From Bacteroidota bacterium (GTDB lineage Bacteria > Bacteroidota > Bacteroidia > Cytophagales > Cyclobacteriaceae), in assembly GCA_027297025.1 (NCBI GenBank), contig JAPUIM010000232.1:1-17524 (forward strand): 17,524 bases of DNA, in the 5' to 3' direction. The position numbers were made by a program, and so were the translations under genes. Shown one piece after another: positions 1 through 7,392 of the stretch. The notes under the pieces are model-generated. The model saw nothing but the letters and a program-made list of their open reading frames with translations, searched no databases and had not been told where the DNA came from. How positions within the stretch are numbered: position 1 is the stretch's first letter; each line of letters opens with the position of its first letter.

Positions 1-111
1 GCATCCATACACATTGACAAGTCGCACCCTGACTACATTGGAATCATCGCTAAAATCAATTATGTTAGGCAATTTGTTAGGCACAATAAAAAAGCACTCG
101 CATTAATATAA
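1..111 (+). CDS. Partial open frame, C-terminus of an unidentified protein
   Basis: An open frame enters from the left edge in frame 1 and ends at TAA 109-111, giving 36 residues (begins ASIHIDKSHPDY, ends KKALALI). I do not recognise the family. The composition is plausible for a protein tail, but the minus strand is also open over part of this stretch, so coding is uncertain. Its last codons overlap the hairpin at 92-122 that I read as the terminator of the tRNA-Thr gene on the other strand. A 9-bp direct repeat TGTTAGGCA (63-71 and 75-83) lies inside the frame and accounts for the repeated Val-Arg pairs near the end. Confidence 0.3.
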   Translation, partial: ASIHIDKSHPDYIGIIAKINYVRQFVRHNKKALALI

Positions 112-122
112 TACAAGTGCTT
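83..122 (-). terminator. Intrinsic terminator downstream of tRNA-Thr
   Basis: On the minus strand a 7-bp stem (AAGCACT with AGTGCTT, plus-strand 92-98 and 116-122) with a 17-nt loop is followed by a T-rich tract (TTTTTATTGT). It begins about 11 nt after the tRNA-Thr 3' end. The loop is long and AT-rich, so this is a moderate-strength call. Confidence 0.55.
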
Positions 123-132
123 GATTTTCAAG

Positions 133-206
133 AGCCTCCTGAGGGATTCGAACCCCCGACCCGCTGATTACAAATCAGCTGCTCTGGCCAACTGAGCTAA
201 GGAGGC
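133..206 (-). tRNA. tRNA-Thr, anticodon TGT
   Basis: Reading the minus strand, the acceptor stem GCCTCCT pairs with AGGAGGC. The D arm is GCTC/GAGC, the anticodon stem GCTGA/TCAGC encloses the loop TTTGTAA (anticodon TGT, threonine), and the T arm has loop TTCGAAT. The discriminator base is T, usual for bacterial threonine tRNAs. CCA is not encoded. All arms pair well, so the gene looks functional. A degenerate sequence with matching blocks lies just upstream of it (261-341). Confidence 0.95.
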
Positions 207-260
207 TTATATTCGATTTATTTTCGTTTCAAATCTTGATTGTCTCGTTTTTTGTCTCCC

Positions 261-348
261 CATCCTGCTGATTATCCCAACGGGTCGGGACTCTGGCCTC
301 TCGTCCCGATAGTTATCAGGAATCGGGAGAGCTAAGGAGGTTTATATT
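261..348 (-). pseudogene. Degenerate tRNA-Thr-like remnant with inserted palindrome
   Basis: Three blocks match the intact tRNA-Thr in the same order and orientation. GCTGATTA is at 267-274 (163-170 in the tRNA). CTCTGGCC is at 291-298 (182-189). GAGCTAAGGAGGNTTATATT is at 329-348 (194-213), with 19 of 20 bases identical, covering the tRNA 5' end and its upstream flank. The distance between the second and third blocks is 26 nt longer than in the tRNA, and this extra DNA is a hairpin-forming sequence. The anticodon stem-loop and T arm are not recognisable, so it cannot be a working tRNA. The alternative is a dispersed repeat that merely resembles a tRNA. Confidence 0.5.
285..328. repeat. REP-like element, two mutually exclusive hairpins
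   Basis: The central arm GTCCCGA(T) at 303-310 can pair with TCGGGAC at 285-291 (7 bp, 11-nt loop). It can instead pair with ATCGGGA at 322-328 through TCCCGAT at 304-310 (7 bp, 11-nt loop). GC-rich palindromes of the CCCGAT/ATCGGG type resemble extragenic palindromes. I could not count other copies; none other was noticed in this window. Confidence 0.5.
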
Positions 349-422
349 TATTGCGAATTTTTGAATTACGGGTGCAAATTTATAGCAATGTGGAATATAT
401 ACAAAAAGGTGGCACAAAAAGA

Positions 423-2993
423 TCATTCCATTTCGGAAAGTATCTTTAGTTGCTTTTTTAATTGGGAAAGTTCATCGGTGGCCTGATCAATCTTATGGTT
501 AAAATCCTCCATTAATTTGTCAGCATTCTTGGACTGGGTGAAAAAACCCATGTTGTTTTTCCAGGTGGCTAAATCACTTTCGATCTTATCTATCTGTTTT
601 TTGATGTTCAATTCCTTTTTGAAGATCTTGTTGGGGGAATTGGGACCGTGTAGCAATTTTCCCAGCCGGAACCGCAGTGCGGCACTCTGCTTTTCTTCAT
701 CGTCCACATCACTGGCTTCAATATAAGACTTGGTGGCCTTTTCGTAGCGCTTTTGAAGGGCTTTGAAAACCCTGCGGGGCACAAAACCGATGGTACTCCA
801 TTCTTCCTCAAAGGCATCCAATTGATCTACAGGGTTTTCACCTTTTTGGGCCAATCCCTCAATTTTTTCACAGAGTGCTTCTTTCTTTTTGAGGTTTTTT
901 TCAAAGTCTTTCTCCAATTCTTTGTTTTTGGCTCTTTTTCTATCAAAAAAGGTATCACAGGCTTGTTTGAATTGGATATAGATCTTGTTTTTGTATTTTT
1001 CCGGAACCGGACCAATATCCCTCCACTCCTTTTGCAACTGTTTTAAAACCTCGGCAGTATTCTGCCAATCTGAACTCTCTTTCAATCCCTCTGCTTTTTC
1101 CACCAGGTTTTGTTTGGAGGCCAGGTTTTCTTCTCTAAGGCCATCCAGTTTTCGGAAAAAGGTATTCTTATTATTAAAAAAAGTCTTAAATGAAGACCAA
1201 AAGCGTTTATTCACTTGTTTTGATTGATCCCGGGGCAGACCTCCTATACTTTCCCATTCTTTCTGAACAGCCAGTAGTTCTTGAGTCATATGGTTCCATT
1301 CGCTGATCTTTTCAGAAGTGAAGTTTACAAAAGTTTGAATTTTATCTCCCAGCGCTTCTTTGGTTTTTAAATTTTCTAGTAGATCTGTTTTGAGGGATTC
1401 ATAGTACCCCTTTCTTTTGACATAAATTAGATCGGAAGCGGCTTTGAAACGTTGCCAAAGGGATTCTTGATCTTCCTTAGGAACCGGGCCAATGTGTTTG
1501 AATTCTTCATGTAATTCGTTCAATTCGGCTACAGCCTTTTTCACAGTCTCCTCCTCTGCCAATTTTTCCGCTCGTTCGCATAATTCGATTTTGGCTAATA
1601 GGTTTTTTCTGCGATCCAACTCCTTAAGCTCAAAATAGATACTTCGGTTATCATAAAACCTATCTATCAAAGCATTGTAGTTGGCCCATAGTCCCTTGGC
1701 ATATTGACGGGGTACCTGCCTTATATTTTTCCATTCATTTTGAATATCTTTTAGCCCGTGGATACTGGTATTGGTTTCATCAGAATCTACAAATTGCCGT
1801 AATCTTTCTAGTAATTCATTTTTCAACTCCAGGTTCTCCTCCTTACTTCTCTCCAGGGATTTCAACAATTGATGATGTTTATCTGAAAGGAGTTGAAAAG
1901 CAGCATCAAATCGGAGCACAAGTTTATCAGGTTTGTAATCAAAATCTCCTTTTTCTCCCCCATCCTGCACAAACTTATCCAATGCCTCCTTATGATCTGA
2001 TTCCCGGATATCATCGAAAAAATGTTTCAGTTCCTTGGCTAGCTTGAAGGTATGCCTAATGTCCTGATCTTTAATGGACTTTTCTATCTCAGCTACCAAT
2101 TGTTCTTTATTGTAGTGACTGAAGTCCACAGTTTCGGTTTCAGGGCCTTCCTCATGCTGCTTATCATGGTCTGCCTCGGGTAGCGCTGTTTTGTCCGCCG
2201 GTTCTTTTTTCTTTATATGTTGAGTGGTCTCCTTTTCTTTCGAATCGGTTTTAACAGATTCCTGATCATCAGCCAGTTGGTTTGCATCTTCAGCTCCGGT
2301 AGGTGATGGTTCGGAAAGGACACCATCCGTTTTGCTGTCCTCTTTTTTTGACAAACCGACTTTCGGGTCGGAATCATCGGTTACTTCAACTTTAAGAACT
2401 TCATCCGGAGCTGATTCCTTCACTAACTCTTCAGTATGTTGAGTGCGCTCCGTTTCTTGCGTATCGGTTTTTACAGGTTCCTGTTCATCAGCCAATTGGT
2501 TTGAATCTTCAGCACTGGTAGGTGATGGTTCGGAAAGGACACCATCCGTTTTGGTATTTTCTTTCTTTGACAAACCGACATCTGGGTTGGAACCATCAGT
2601 TACTTCAACTGTTGGAACTTCTTCCGGAGTTGATTCTTTTACTATCTCTTCAGCATGTTGAGTGCCTTTCGTTTCTCGCGAATCGGTTTTAACAGATTCC
2701 TGATCATCAGCCAGTGGGTTTGAATCTTTAGCACTGGCAGGTGATGATTCGGAAAGGATACCATCCGGATTACTGTTCTCTTTCTTTGACAAATTGACTT
2801 CGGGATCTGTATCATCAGTTGTCTCAACTACAGAAACATCCTGATCATTGACCATTTCCTCATTGGGTAAATCCTGGTTATTCAAAAGCTCCCCCCCTGC
2901 CCCATCAGAACCGGTACTGGAAGGCTCCTGCTCTGAAATTAATTCTTCAGTGCTTTTTTTGTTTTTCTCCAACTCCACCTTTTGTTTACCCAT
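423..2993 (-). CDS. DUF349 repeat protein with acidic repetitive N-terminus
   Basis: This 856-aa protein has two halves. Residues 1-290 are low-complexity, rich in Glu, Asp, Ser, Thr and Lys, with three 73-residue repeats (SKKE at 69, 142 and 215). Residues about 370-760 contain five helical DUF349 units, each with the core E-W/F-xx-I-x-x-VP: at about 420-428, 497-505, 579-587, 656-664 and 731-739. The tail (about 795-856) is a predicted coiled coil. There is no signal peptide or membrane segment, so it is probably cytoplasmic. The biochemical role of DUF349 is not established to my knowledge. It lies 58 bp downstream of yqgE on the same strand and may share its transcript or use its own -7 element at 3034-3041. 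The ATG start is the first methionine in frame. Confidence 0.9.
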   Translation of the reverse strand: MGKQKVELEKNKKSTEELISEQEPSSTGSDGAGGELLNNQDLPNEEMVNDQDVSVVETTDDTDPEVNLSKKENSNPDGILSESSPASAKDSNPLADDQESVKTDSRETKGTQHAEEIVKESTPEEVPTVEVTDGSNPDVGLSKKENTKTDGVLSEPSPTSAEDSNQLADEQEPVKTDTQETERTQHTEELVKESAPDEVLKVEVTDDSDPKVGLSKKEDSKTDGVLSEPSPTGAEDANQLADDQESVKTDSKEKETTQHIKKKEPADKTALPEADHDKQHEEGPETETVDFSHYNKEQLVAEIEKSIKDQDIRHTFKLAKELKHFFDDIRESDHKEALDKFVQDGGEKGDFDYKPDKLVLRFDAAFQLLSDKHHQLLKSLERSKEENLELKNELLERLRQFVDSDETNTSIHGLKDIQNEWKNIRQVPRQYAKGLWANYNALIDRFYDNRSIYFELKELDRRKNLLAKIELCERAEKLAEEETVKKAVAELNELHEEFKHIGPVPKEDQESLWQRFKAASDLIYVKRKGYYESLKTDLLENLKTKEALGDKIQTFVNFTSEKISEWNHMTQELLAVQKEWESIGGLPRDQSKQVNKRFWSSFKTFFNNKNTFFRKLDGLREENLASKQNLVEKAEGLKESSDWQNTAEVLKQLQKEWRDIGPVPEKYKNKIYIQFKQACDTFFDRKRAKNKELEKDFEKNLKKKEALCEKIEGLAQKGENPVDQLDAFEEEWSTIGFVPRRVFKALQKRYEKATKSYIEASDVDDEEKQSAALRFRLGKLLHGPNSPNKIFKKELNIKKQIDKIESDLATWKNNMGFFTQSKNADKLMEDFNHKIDQATDELSQLKKQLKILSEME
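2208..2837 (-). repeat. Three 219-bp in-frame tandem repeats
   Basis: The words TCGGAAAGGA (2311, 2530, 2749) and the following ACCATCCG recur at exactly 219-bp spacing. Copies cover roughly 2619-2837, 2400-2618 and 2208-2399, the last one shorter. The period is 73 codons, so repeat number can change without breaking the DUF349 frame. The middle and gene-distal copies are more alike at DNA level than the one nearest the start codon. Confidence 0.9.
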
Positions 2994-3033
2994 TTATCGG
3001 AAAAATAATAACCTGAAAATCTTTACTTTACGT

Positions 3034-3041
3034 CAAAATTA
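3034..3041 (-). promoter_or_regulatory. Possible -7 element for the DUF349 gene
   Basis: TAATTTTG on the minus strand matches the Bacteroidota -7 consensus TAnnTTTG, about 40 nt before the ATG. No TTG at the expected -33 position was found. It lies in the short gap after yqgE, so the DUF349 gene may have its own transcript. Confidence 0.25.
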
Positions 3042-3051
3042 ACTCTTTTGA

Positions 3052-3642
3052 TCAATTTAATCTGGGATCAACTGGATAATTTGAAAACATCTTATATTTC
3101 CCACCCATATTTTGAAGTACCTCTTTCCATAACTTATTAGGATCTAGTTCAAATATCTGTTGAGAAGTAACCCCTCGATGAATGATCCATGAGTTCTCTT
3201 TCAATTCATCTTCCAGTTGGCCAGTGGACCATCCTGAATAGCCCAAAAAAAACTTGAAATCGTCTGCGTTTATTTGTTTGGTTTCAATCATTATCATCAA
3301 CTGTTCGAAATTTCCTCCCCATACCAGGTCATTAATAATCTCAGTACCGCCTTCAAGTAGTTCCCCCCCTCTATGAATAAAATGTAAGGTGTCTTGCTGT
3401 ACCGGACCACCTACATACAGTACTTCATTGAAATCCTTGACCTCTTCCATAACTTCATTAAACTTCAAAATTGAAGTTTTGTTAAGGATAAATCCAAAAG
3501 ATCCATCATCGGTATGTTCACATAACAATATCACAGTTCTTTCAAAATTCGGATCAGGCAAAAAAGGTTCAGAAATAAGCAGATCGCCCATTTGAGGATT
3601 TAAGTTTTTATTTTGATTAAAAAAATAGGACATAGCATCCAT
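3052..3642 (-). CDS. YqgE/AlgH family protein (UPF0301)
   Basis: This 196-aa protein has the family signatures in order: GDLLISEPFL (19-28), a Phe-Glu-Arg-Thr-Val strand (33-37), GFILNK (50-55), VGGPV (77-81) and the GYSGWSxGQLExEL block (134-147). The length is usual for the family. It is a soluble, probably cytoplasmic protein; AlgH was named for a role in alginate regulation in Pseudomonas, but the molecular function is unsettled. The ATG follows the stop of the upstream miaE-like gene directly (TAAATG), which suggests co-transcription and coupled translation. Met4 is a possible alternative start with little consequence. Confidence 0.93.
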   Translation of the reverse strand: MDAMSYFFNQNKNLNPQMGDLLISEPFLPDPNFERTVILLCEHTDDGSFGFILNKTSILKFNEVMEEVKDFNEVLYVGGPVQQDTLHFIHRGGELLEGGTEIINDLVWGGNFEQLMIMIETKQINADDFKFFLGYSGWSTGQLEDELKENSWIIHRGVTSQQIFELDPNKLWKEVLQNMGGKYKMFSNYPVDPRLN

Positions 3643-4227
3643 TTAATGTAACGCCGGTTTTAGGGGTAAAGATTCTAAAACCTCGGCTTCCATTTTATTT
3701 AACTCACCTAATCTCTTATAAACAATGTTTGTGTCAAAATAATTTAAGGCCATTTTTACAAAAATATTTCCATGCTTCGCTTCAGAAGTCCAAAGCCTAT
3801 GATAGAAGTCTTTTAATTCCCCATCTTCCAGTGTCTCGTAGATCATTTTGAACCTTTCCGCTCCCCTACATTCAATAATGGAAGCCAACAACAACCGGTC
3901 CAAAAACCTTTCTTCTCTTCCGCTTCTACAACGATCTACCAATTCTTTTACATATATATCGTGACCGATTTCCTGGGGTAATTTAATATTCCTTCCCTCC
4001 ATAATGGCATATACATCTTTAAAATGCTCCAATTCTTCTACCGCAGTATTTATCAATTCAGGGATAATCTCTATCCTGTCAGGGTATTTAGCCACAAAAC
4101 TCATGGCCATTGCCGAGGCTTTTCTTTCACAATTAGCATGATCTTGTAAAAACGCTGGAAAATCAGCCATTACAGCTTCCAGCCATTCTTGCTTGCTACT
4201 ACTGGCCAATTCAATACTCAATTTCAT
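3643..4227 (-). CDS. miaE: tRNA-(ms[2]io[6]A)-hydroxylase (MiaE-like)
   Basis: This 194-aa ferritin-like four-helix protein has the expected di-iron ligands: Glu34, Glu65-x-x-His68, Glu119 and Glu149-x-x-His152. MiaE enzymes use a di-iron centre and O2 to hydroxylate the isopentenyl side chain of 2-methylthio-N6-isopentenyladenosine at position 37 of tRNAs. Whether the substrate is identical here is inferred from family membership. It is the first gene of a minus-strand group with the YqgE gene and then the DUF349 gene. The start ATG is preceded by an AT-rich region with no clear Shine-Dalgarno site, as is common in this phylum. Confidence 0.88.
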   Translation of the reverse strand: MKLSIELASSSKQEWLEAVMADFPAFLQDHANCERKASAMAMSFVAKYPDRIEIIPELINTAVEELEHFKDVYAIMEGRNIKLPQEIGHDIYVKELVDRCRSGREERFLDRLLLASIIECRGAERFKMIYETLEDGELKDFYHRLWTSEAKHGNIFVKMALNYFDTNIVYKRLGELNKMEAEVLESLPLKPALH

Positions 4228-4348
4228 AATGGGCTCAGATCATATTTATCAGTAATATTAATGAAAACCAAGATTTAAATAAATACCAGTCAAATTATAA
4301 TTTTAGTGTAATTTTCCCCGGTTAAGTGCTAATGCTAAAAATCTTCAG

Positions 4349-5626
4349 TTGAAATTATCACACTTGTCTTCGGAAAATGCTAACCTCTATCTACAAAGGT
4401 ATGCCCATCCCTTAACTCTTATAGATGAACCGCCATCAACATCCTTGGGAATAGTGGTGGTAATACCCTGTTACAATGAACCCCATCTGATAGATGCGTT
4501 GAACTCCCTTTATCAATGCCAACCCGTCAATGAAAATGTAGAGATCATAGTGGTCATTAATCAACCCAGAGACTGTTCATCATCCATCAAAGAGCAAAAT
4601 AAAAACAGCTATCAGCAAGCATTGGAATGGACCAGCACTCACAATTCTAAACAACTAATGTTTCATGTGGTTTATGCAGATGACCTACCGCCCAAGGATG
4701 CCGGTGTGGGACTAGCCCGTAAAATTGGAATGGATGAGGCTGTTCGAAGATTTGACCAGTTGAACAATCATCAACAAGGTATTATTGTCGGGTTCGATGC
4801 GGACTGTACAACTGCTCCCAATTACTTCAAGGAAATTCTGAACCTGTTCCGCCAACATCGGCAAGTAAATGGTTGCTCCATCTTTTTTGAACATACACTG
4901 GACAATTATGACTCTATAAAAACAACCAATGCAATTGTGCTTTATGAAATACACCTTCGTTATTACATCCAAGCTTTGAGATTTGCTGGATTTCCTTATG
5001 CCTATCAAACATTGGGTTCATGTATGGCGGTAAGATCTTCGGTATACCAAAAACAAGGAGGAATGAATAAAAGAAAGGCAGGCGAGGATTTCTATTTTTT
5101 AAATAAGATCATAGCCCTGGGAAATTTCGTAGAGCTAAATACCACCACAGTTTATCCTTCTGGTCGTGCTTCAGACCGGGTTCCTTTTGGTACCGGAAAA
5201 GCGGTAAAAGACCAGCTTCGGGGAAGGAATATCAGTACCTATCACCCTGCCATTTTCCAGGACCTCCAGAAGTTTATTTCCTCCAATAATCAATTTTTTA
5301 AAACCACTTCGGTTAATGTCAATAACATTCTAAGCCAATTACCCAAAAGCGTTCAAACGTATTTAGAAAAAGTTCAATTTATAAATGTTCTCCAGGAGAT
5401 CAATCACAATTGTGCCCGACTAAACACTTTTCAACAGAAGTTTTTTCAATGGTTCAATGGTTTGAAAGTATTACAATATATTCACCACTCAAGAGATCAT
5501 TTTTATGCTAATCTTAAGGTAGAAGAGGCGGCATATTGGTTATTAAAAGAAAAGTTTAACATAAATGTTATCAACTCAGATCCCCGTGAAATATTAACCC
5601 TATGGAGAAAAATTGACCGTAGTTAA
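4349..5626 (+). CDS. Family 2 glycosyltransferase
   Basis: This 425-aa GT-A fold enzyme shows a nucleotide-sugar binding strand IVVVIPCYNE (35-44), a second strand IIVVIN (66-71), the metal-binding DxD as Asp150-Ala-Asp152 in GFDADC, and a Glu246-Asp247 pair that fits the catalytic-base region. No membrane segment or signal peptide is visible, so it is likely cytosolic or peripheral. Donor and acceptor cannot be told from sequence. The start appears to be TTG at 4349: the frame is closed by TAG at 4304-4306, no ATG lies between, and the first internal Met falls at residue 104, well inside the fold. It is the only plus-strand protein gene between two minus-strand groups, and its stop overlaps that of bshB1 (TTAA). 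Confidence 0.88.
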   Translation: MKLSHLSSENANLYLQRYAHPLTLIDEPPSTSLGIVVVIPCYNEPHLIDALNSLYQCQPVNENVEIIVVINQPRDCSSSIKEQNKNSYQQALEWTSTHNSKQLMFHVVYADDLPPKDAGVGLARKIGMDEAVRRFDQLNNHQQGIIVGFDADCTTAPNYFKEILNLFRQHRQVNGCSIFFEHTLDNYDSIKTTNAIVLYEIHLRYYIQALRFAGFPYAYQTLGSCMAVRSSVYQKQGGMNKRKAGEDFYFLNKIIALGNFVELNTTTVYPSGRASDRVPFGTGKAVKDQLRGRNISTYHPAIFQDLQKFISSNNQFFKTTSVNVNNILSQLPKSVQTYLEKVQFINVLQEINHNCARLNTFQQKFFQWFNGLKVLQYIHHSRDHFYANLKVEEAAYWLLKEKFNINVINSDPREILTLWRKIDRS

Positions 5627-6348
5627 ATCAAATCAAACAAATTACTTAGGCCAAGGTTGCGTTGAACATTAAATCCTTCACCATAGGCTACCCCAATTGA
5701 ATGTCCAAATTCCTTTCCCCTGGCTTCAATCAACTTCATGAATTCGGGTGAAGAAACAAAAGTTTCGGGTTCATCAGAACTATCACTATTAGGAGTGTAA
5801 AATTGCGATTCAAAGGAGCGAATAGCTTCCATTTTTTTTGCCCAATAAGGCGAAACGTCCACCACAAAATCCGGTGAAATGTAATTGCTCTGGATATAAC
5901 TGTAAACTCCCACCGGTCTCCAAGCTGATTGCTCCTGCCCATTGAGGGTGGTTTTGACTTTTGTTAATCCCGAAACAAAACAAGCATCAATGGCTAATTT
6001 TGATGCTCTTGGGTGGTCCGGATGCCGATCGGTGAGTGCATTGGTTAATACAATTTCGGGTTGATATTGCCGTATTTTTTGGACTAATTTTAATTGGTGG
6101 TTTTTATCATTGACAAAAAACATATCCTCCAGCCCTAAATTCTCCCTTACCGATAAACTTAAGATACCGGCTGACTTTTCTGCTTCTTTATCGCGGATCT
6201 CAGGGGTTCCTCTGGTACCCATTTCTCCACGGGTAAGATCAATTATACCAATCTTCCTGCCCTTTTGTTCATGGGCTAGAATAGTACCTGCACAGCATAA
6301 TTCCGCATCATCGGGATGAGCTGCAAATACCAGAATATCCAGTTTCAT
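5623..6348 (-). CDS. bshB1: Bacillithiol biosynthesis deacetylase BshB1
   Basis: This 241-aa LmbE/PIG-L family protein has the zinc-binding AHPDDAE motif (His11, Asp13, Asp14), the TRGEMGTRG segment (39-47) seen in BshB1-type enzymes, and HPDH (His109-Pro-Asp-His112), whose last histidine completes the metal site. BshB enzymes deacetylate GlcNAc-malate to GlcN-malate, the second step of bacillithiol synthesis. Its ATG shares one base with the stop of trxB (TAATG), implying translational coupling. The pair joins low-molecular-weight thiol synthesis to disulfide reduction. bshA and bshC are not in this window. The gene ends convergently on the glycosyltransferase with a 4-bp overlap. Confidence 0.92.
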   Translation of the reverse strand: MKLDILVFAAHPDDAELCCAGTILAHEQKGRKIGIIDLTRGEMGTRGTPEIRDKEAEKSAGILSLSVRENLGLEDMFFVNDKNHQLKLVQKIRQYQPEIVLTNALTDRHPDHPRASKLAIDACFVSGLTKVKTTLNGQEQSAWRPVGVYSYIQSNYISPDFVVDVSPYWAKKMEAIRSFESQFYTPNSDSSDEPETFVSSPEFMKLIEARGKEFGHSIGVAYGEGFNVQRNLGLSNLFDLI

Positions 6349-7292
6349 TAAGCTGTCTCGAATTCTTTAGCGACAAGAAATTTTTCCGCATCCAAAGCTC
6401 CCATACAGCCGGTACCTGCAGCAGTAACTGCTTGCCGGTATACCTTGTCGGCAGCATCCCCGGTAGCAAATACTCCTTCTATATTAGTCTTTGAAGTGCC
6501 GGGCTGTACTTTAATATAACCGGTGTCGTCCAAGTCCAGATAATCTTTAAAAATATCGGTGTTAGGGGTATGTCCTATGGCCAGGAAAAATCCTTTTATG
6601 GGGATCTCTCTCTTTTCACCGGTTTGATTGTTGACCACCCGTATTGCTTCCACCTCATCACTTCCCAGTACTTCCTCTGCCTCTGTATTCCACAACACTT
6701 CAATATTTGGTGTATTTAACACCCTTTGCTGCATGATCTTAGAAGCTCTCAATTCATCCCTCCTCACTATTAGATATACCTTAGGAGTAAGATTGGCTAA
6801 ATAAGTAGCCTCTTCAGCTGCCGCATCGCCACCACCTACTACTGCCACATCGGTACCCTTGTAGAAAAATCCATCACATACTGCGCAAGCCGATACTCCT
6901 TTATTAGCAAATTTTTCCTCCGAAGGTAGTCCTAAATATTTGGCAATAGCCCCGGTAGCAATAACTACTGCTTCGGCTATCACCTCGTGCTTGTCATCAA
7001 TGATCACTTTGTGAGGATATCCCGAAAAATCAACTGATGTTGCCAAACCGGAACGAATATCAGCACCAAATCTTTCCGCCTGTTTTTGAAGATCAATCAT
7101 CATTTGGGGTCCGTTGATCCCATCGGGATAGCCCGGGTAATTCTCAACATCGTTGGTAATGGTAAGTTGTCCGCCTGGCTGTCCTCCAGTATATAATACG
7201 GGTTTCAAACCAGCTCTGGAGGCATAGATGGCCGCAGTATAACCTGCCGGACCTGAACCTATGATCAATACTTTTATATGCTCTTGTGTCAT
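6348..7292 (-). CDS. trxB: Thioredoxin-disulfide reductase
   Basis: This 314-aa flavoprotein shows, in order, the FAD-binding GSGPAG (12-17), the redox-active CAVC (Cys136, Cys139) followed by Asp140, the NADPH-binding GGGDAA (153-158), an RRDELRAS segment (177-184) fitting the NADPH phosphate contact, and a C-terminal ATGDAAD flavin motif. Length and motif order are those of bacterial low-Mr thioredoxin reductases, which pass electrons from NADPH to thioredoxin in the cytoplasm. The intact CxxC argues against the related bacillithiol-disulfide reductases, which lack it. It is the first gene of a pair with bshB1 and has a candidate promoter at 7348-7355. Confidence 0.96.
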   Translation of the reverse strand: MTQEHIKVLIIGSGPAGYTAAIYASRAGLKPVLYTGGQPGGQLTITNDVENYPGYPDGINGPQMMIDLQKQAERFGADIRSGLATSVDFSGYPHKVIIDDKHEVIAEAVVIATGAIAKYLGLPSEEKFANKGVSACAVCDGFFYKGTDVAVVGGGDAAAEEATYLANLTPKVYLIVRRDELRASKIMQQRVLNTPNIEVLWNTEAEEVLGSDEVEAIRVVNNQTGEKREIPIKGFFLAIGHTPNTDIFKDYLDLDDTGYIKVQPGTSKTNIEGVFATGDAADKVYRQAVTAAGTGCMGALDAEKFLVAKEFETA

Positions 7293-7347
7293 CGGTTATT
7301 AATTAATTGTAACTTTAATAATTACGTTTTTGTTTGAAATAAGGTTA

Positions 7348-7355
7348 CAAATTTA
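7348..7355 (-). promoter_or_regulatory. Candidate -7 element for trxB-bshB1
   Basis: TAAATTTG on the minus strand is an exact TAnnTTTG match about 56 nt upstream of the trxB ATG. The expected -33 position has no good TTG. It lies in the gap between rpoD and trxB. Confidence 0.4.
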
Positions 7356-7392
7356 AATAAAATTTTTGGGGGAGTAATTGAGAAGCTGGAGA

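Noticed and set aside
4292..4303. 12-bp palindrome AAATTATAATTT between miaE and the glycosyltransferase gene
   Set aside because: Perfect but purely AT in an AT-rich intergenic region; near-matches to the -7 motif on both strands are imperfect, so no operator or divergent promoter is claimed.
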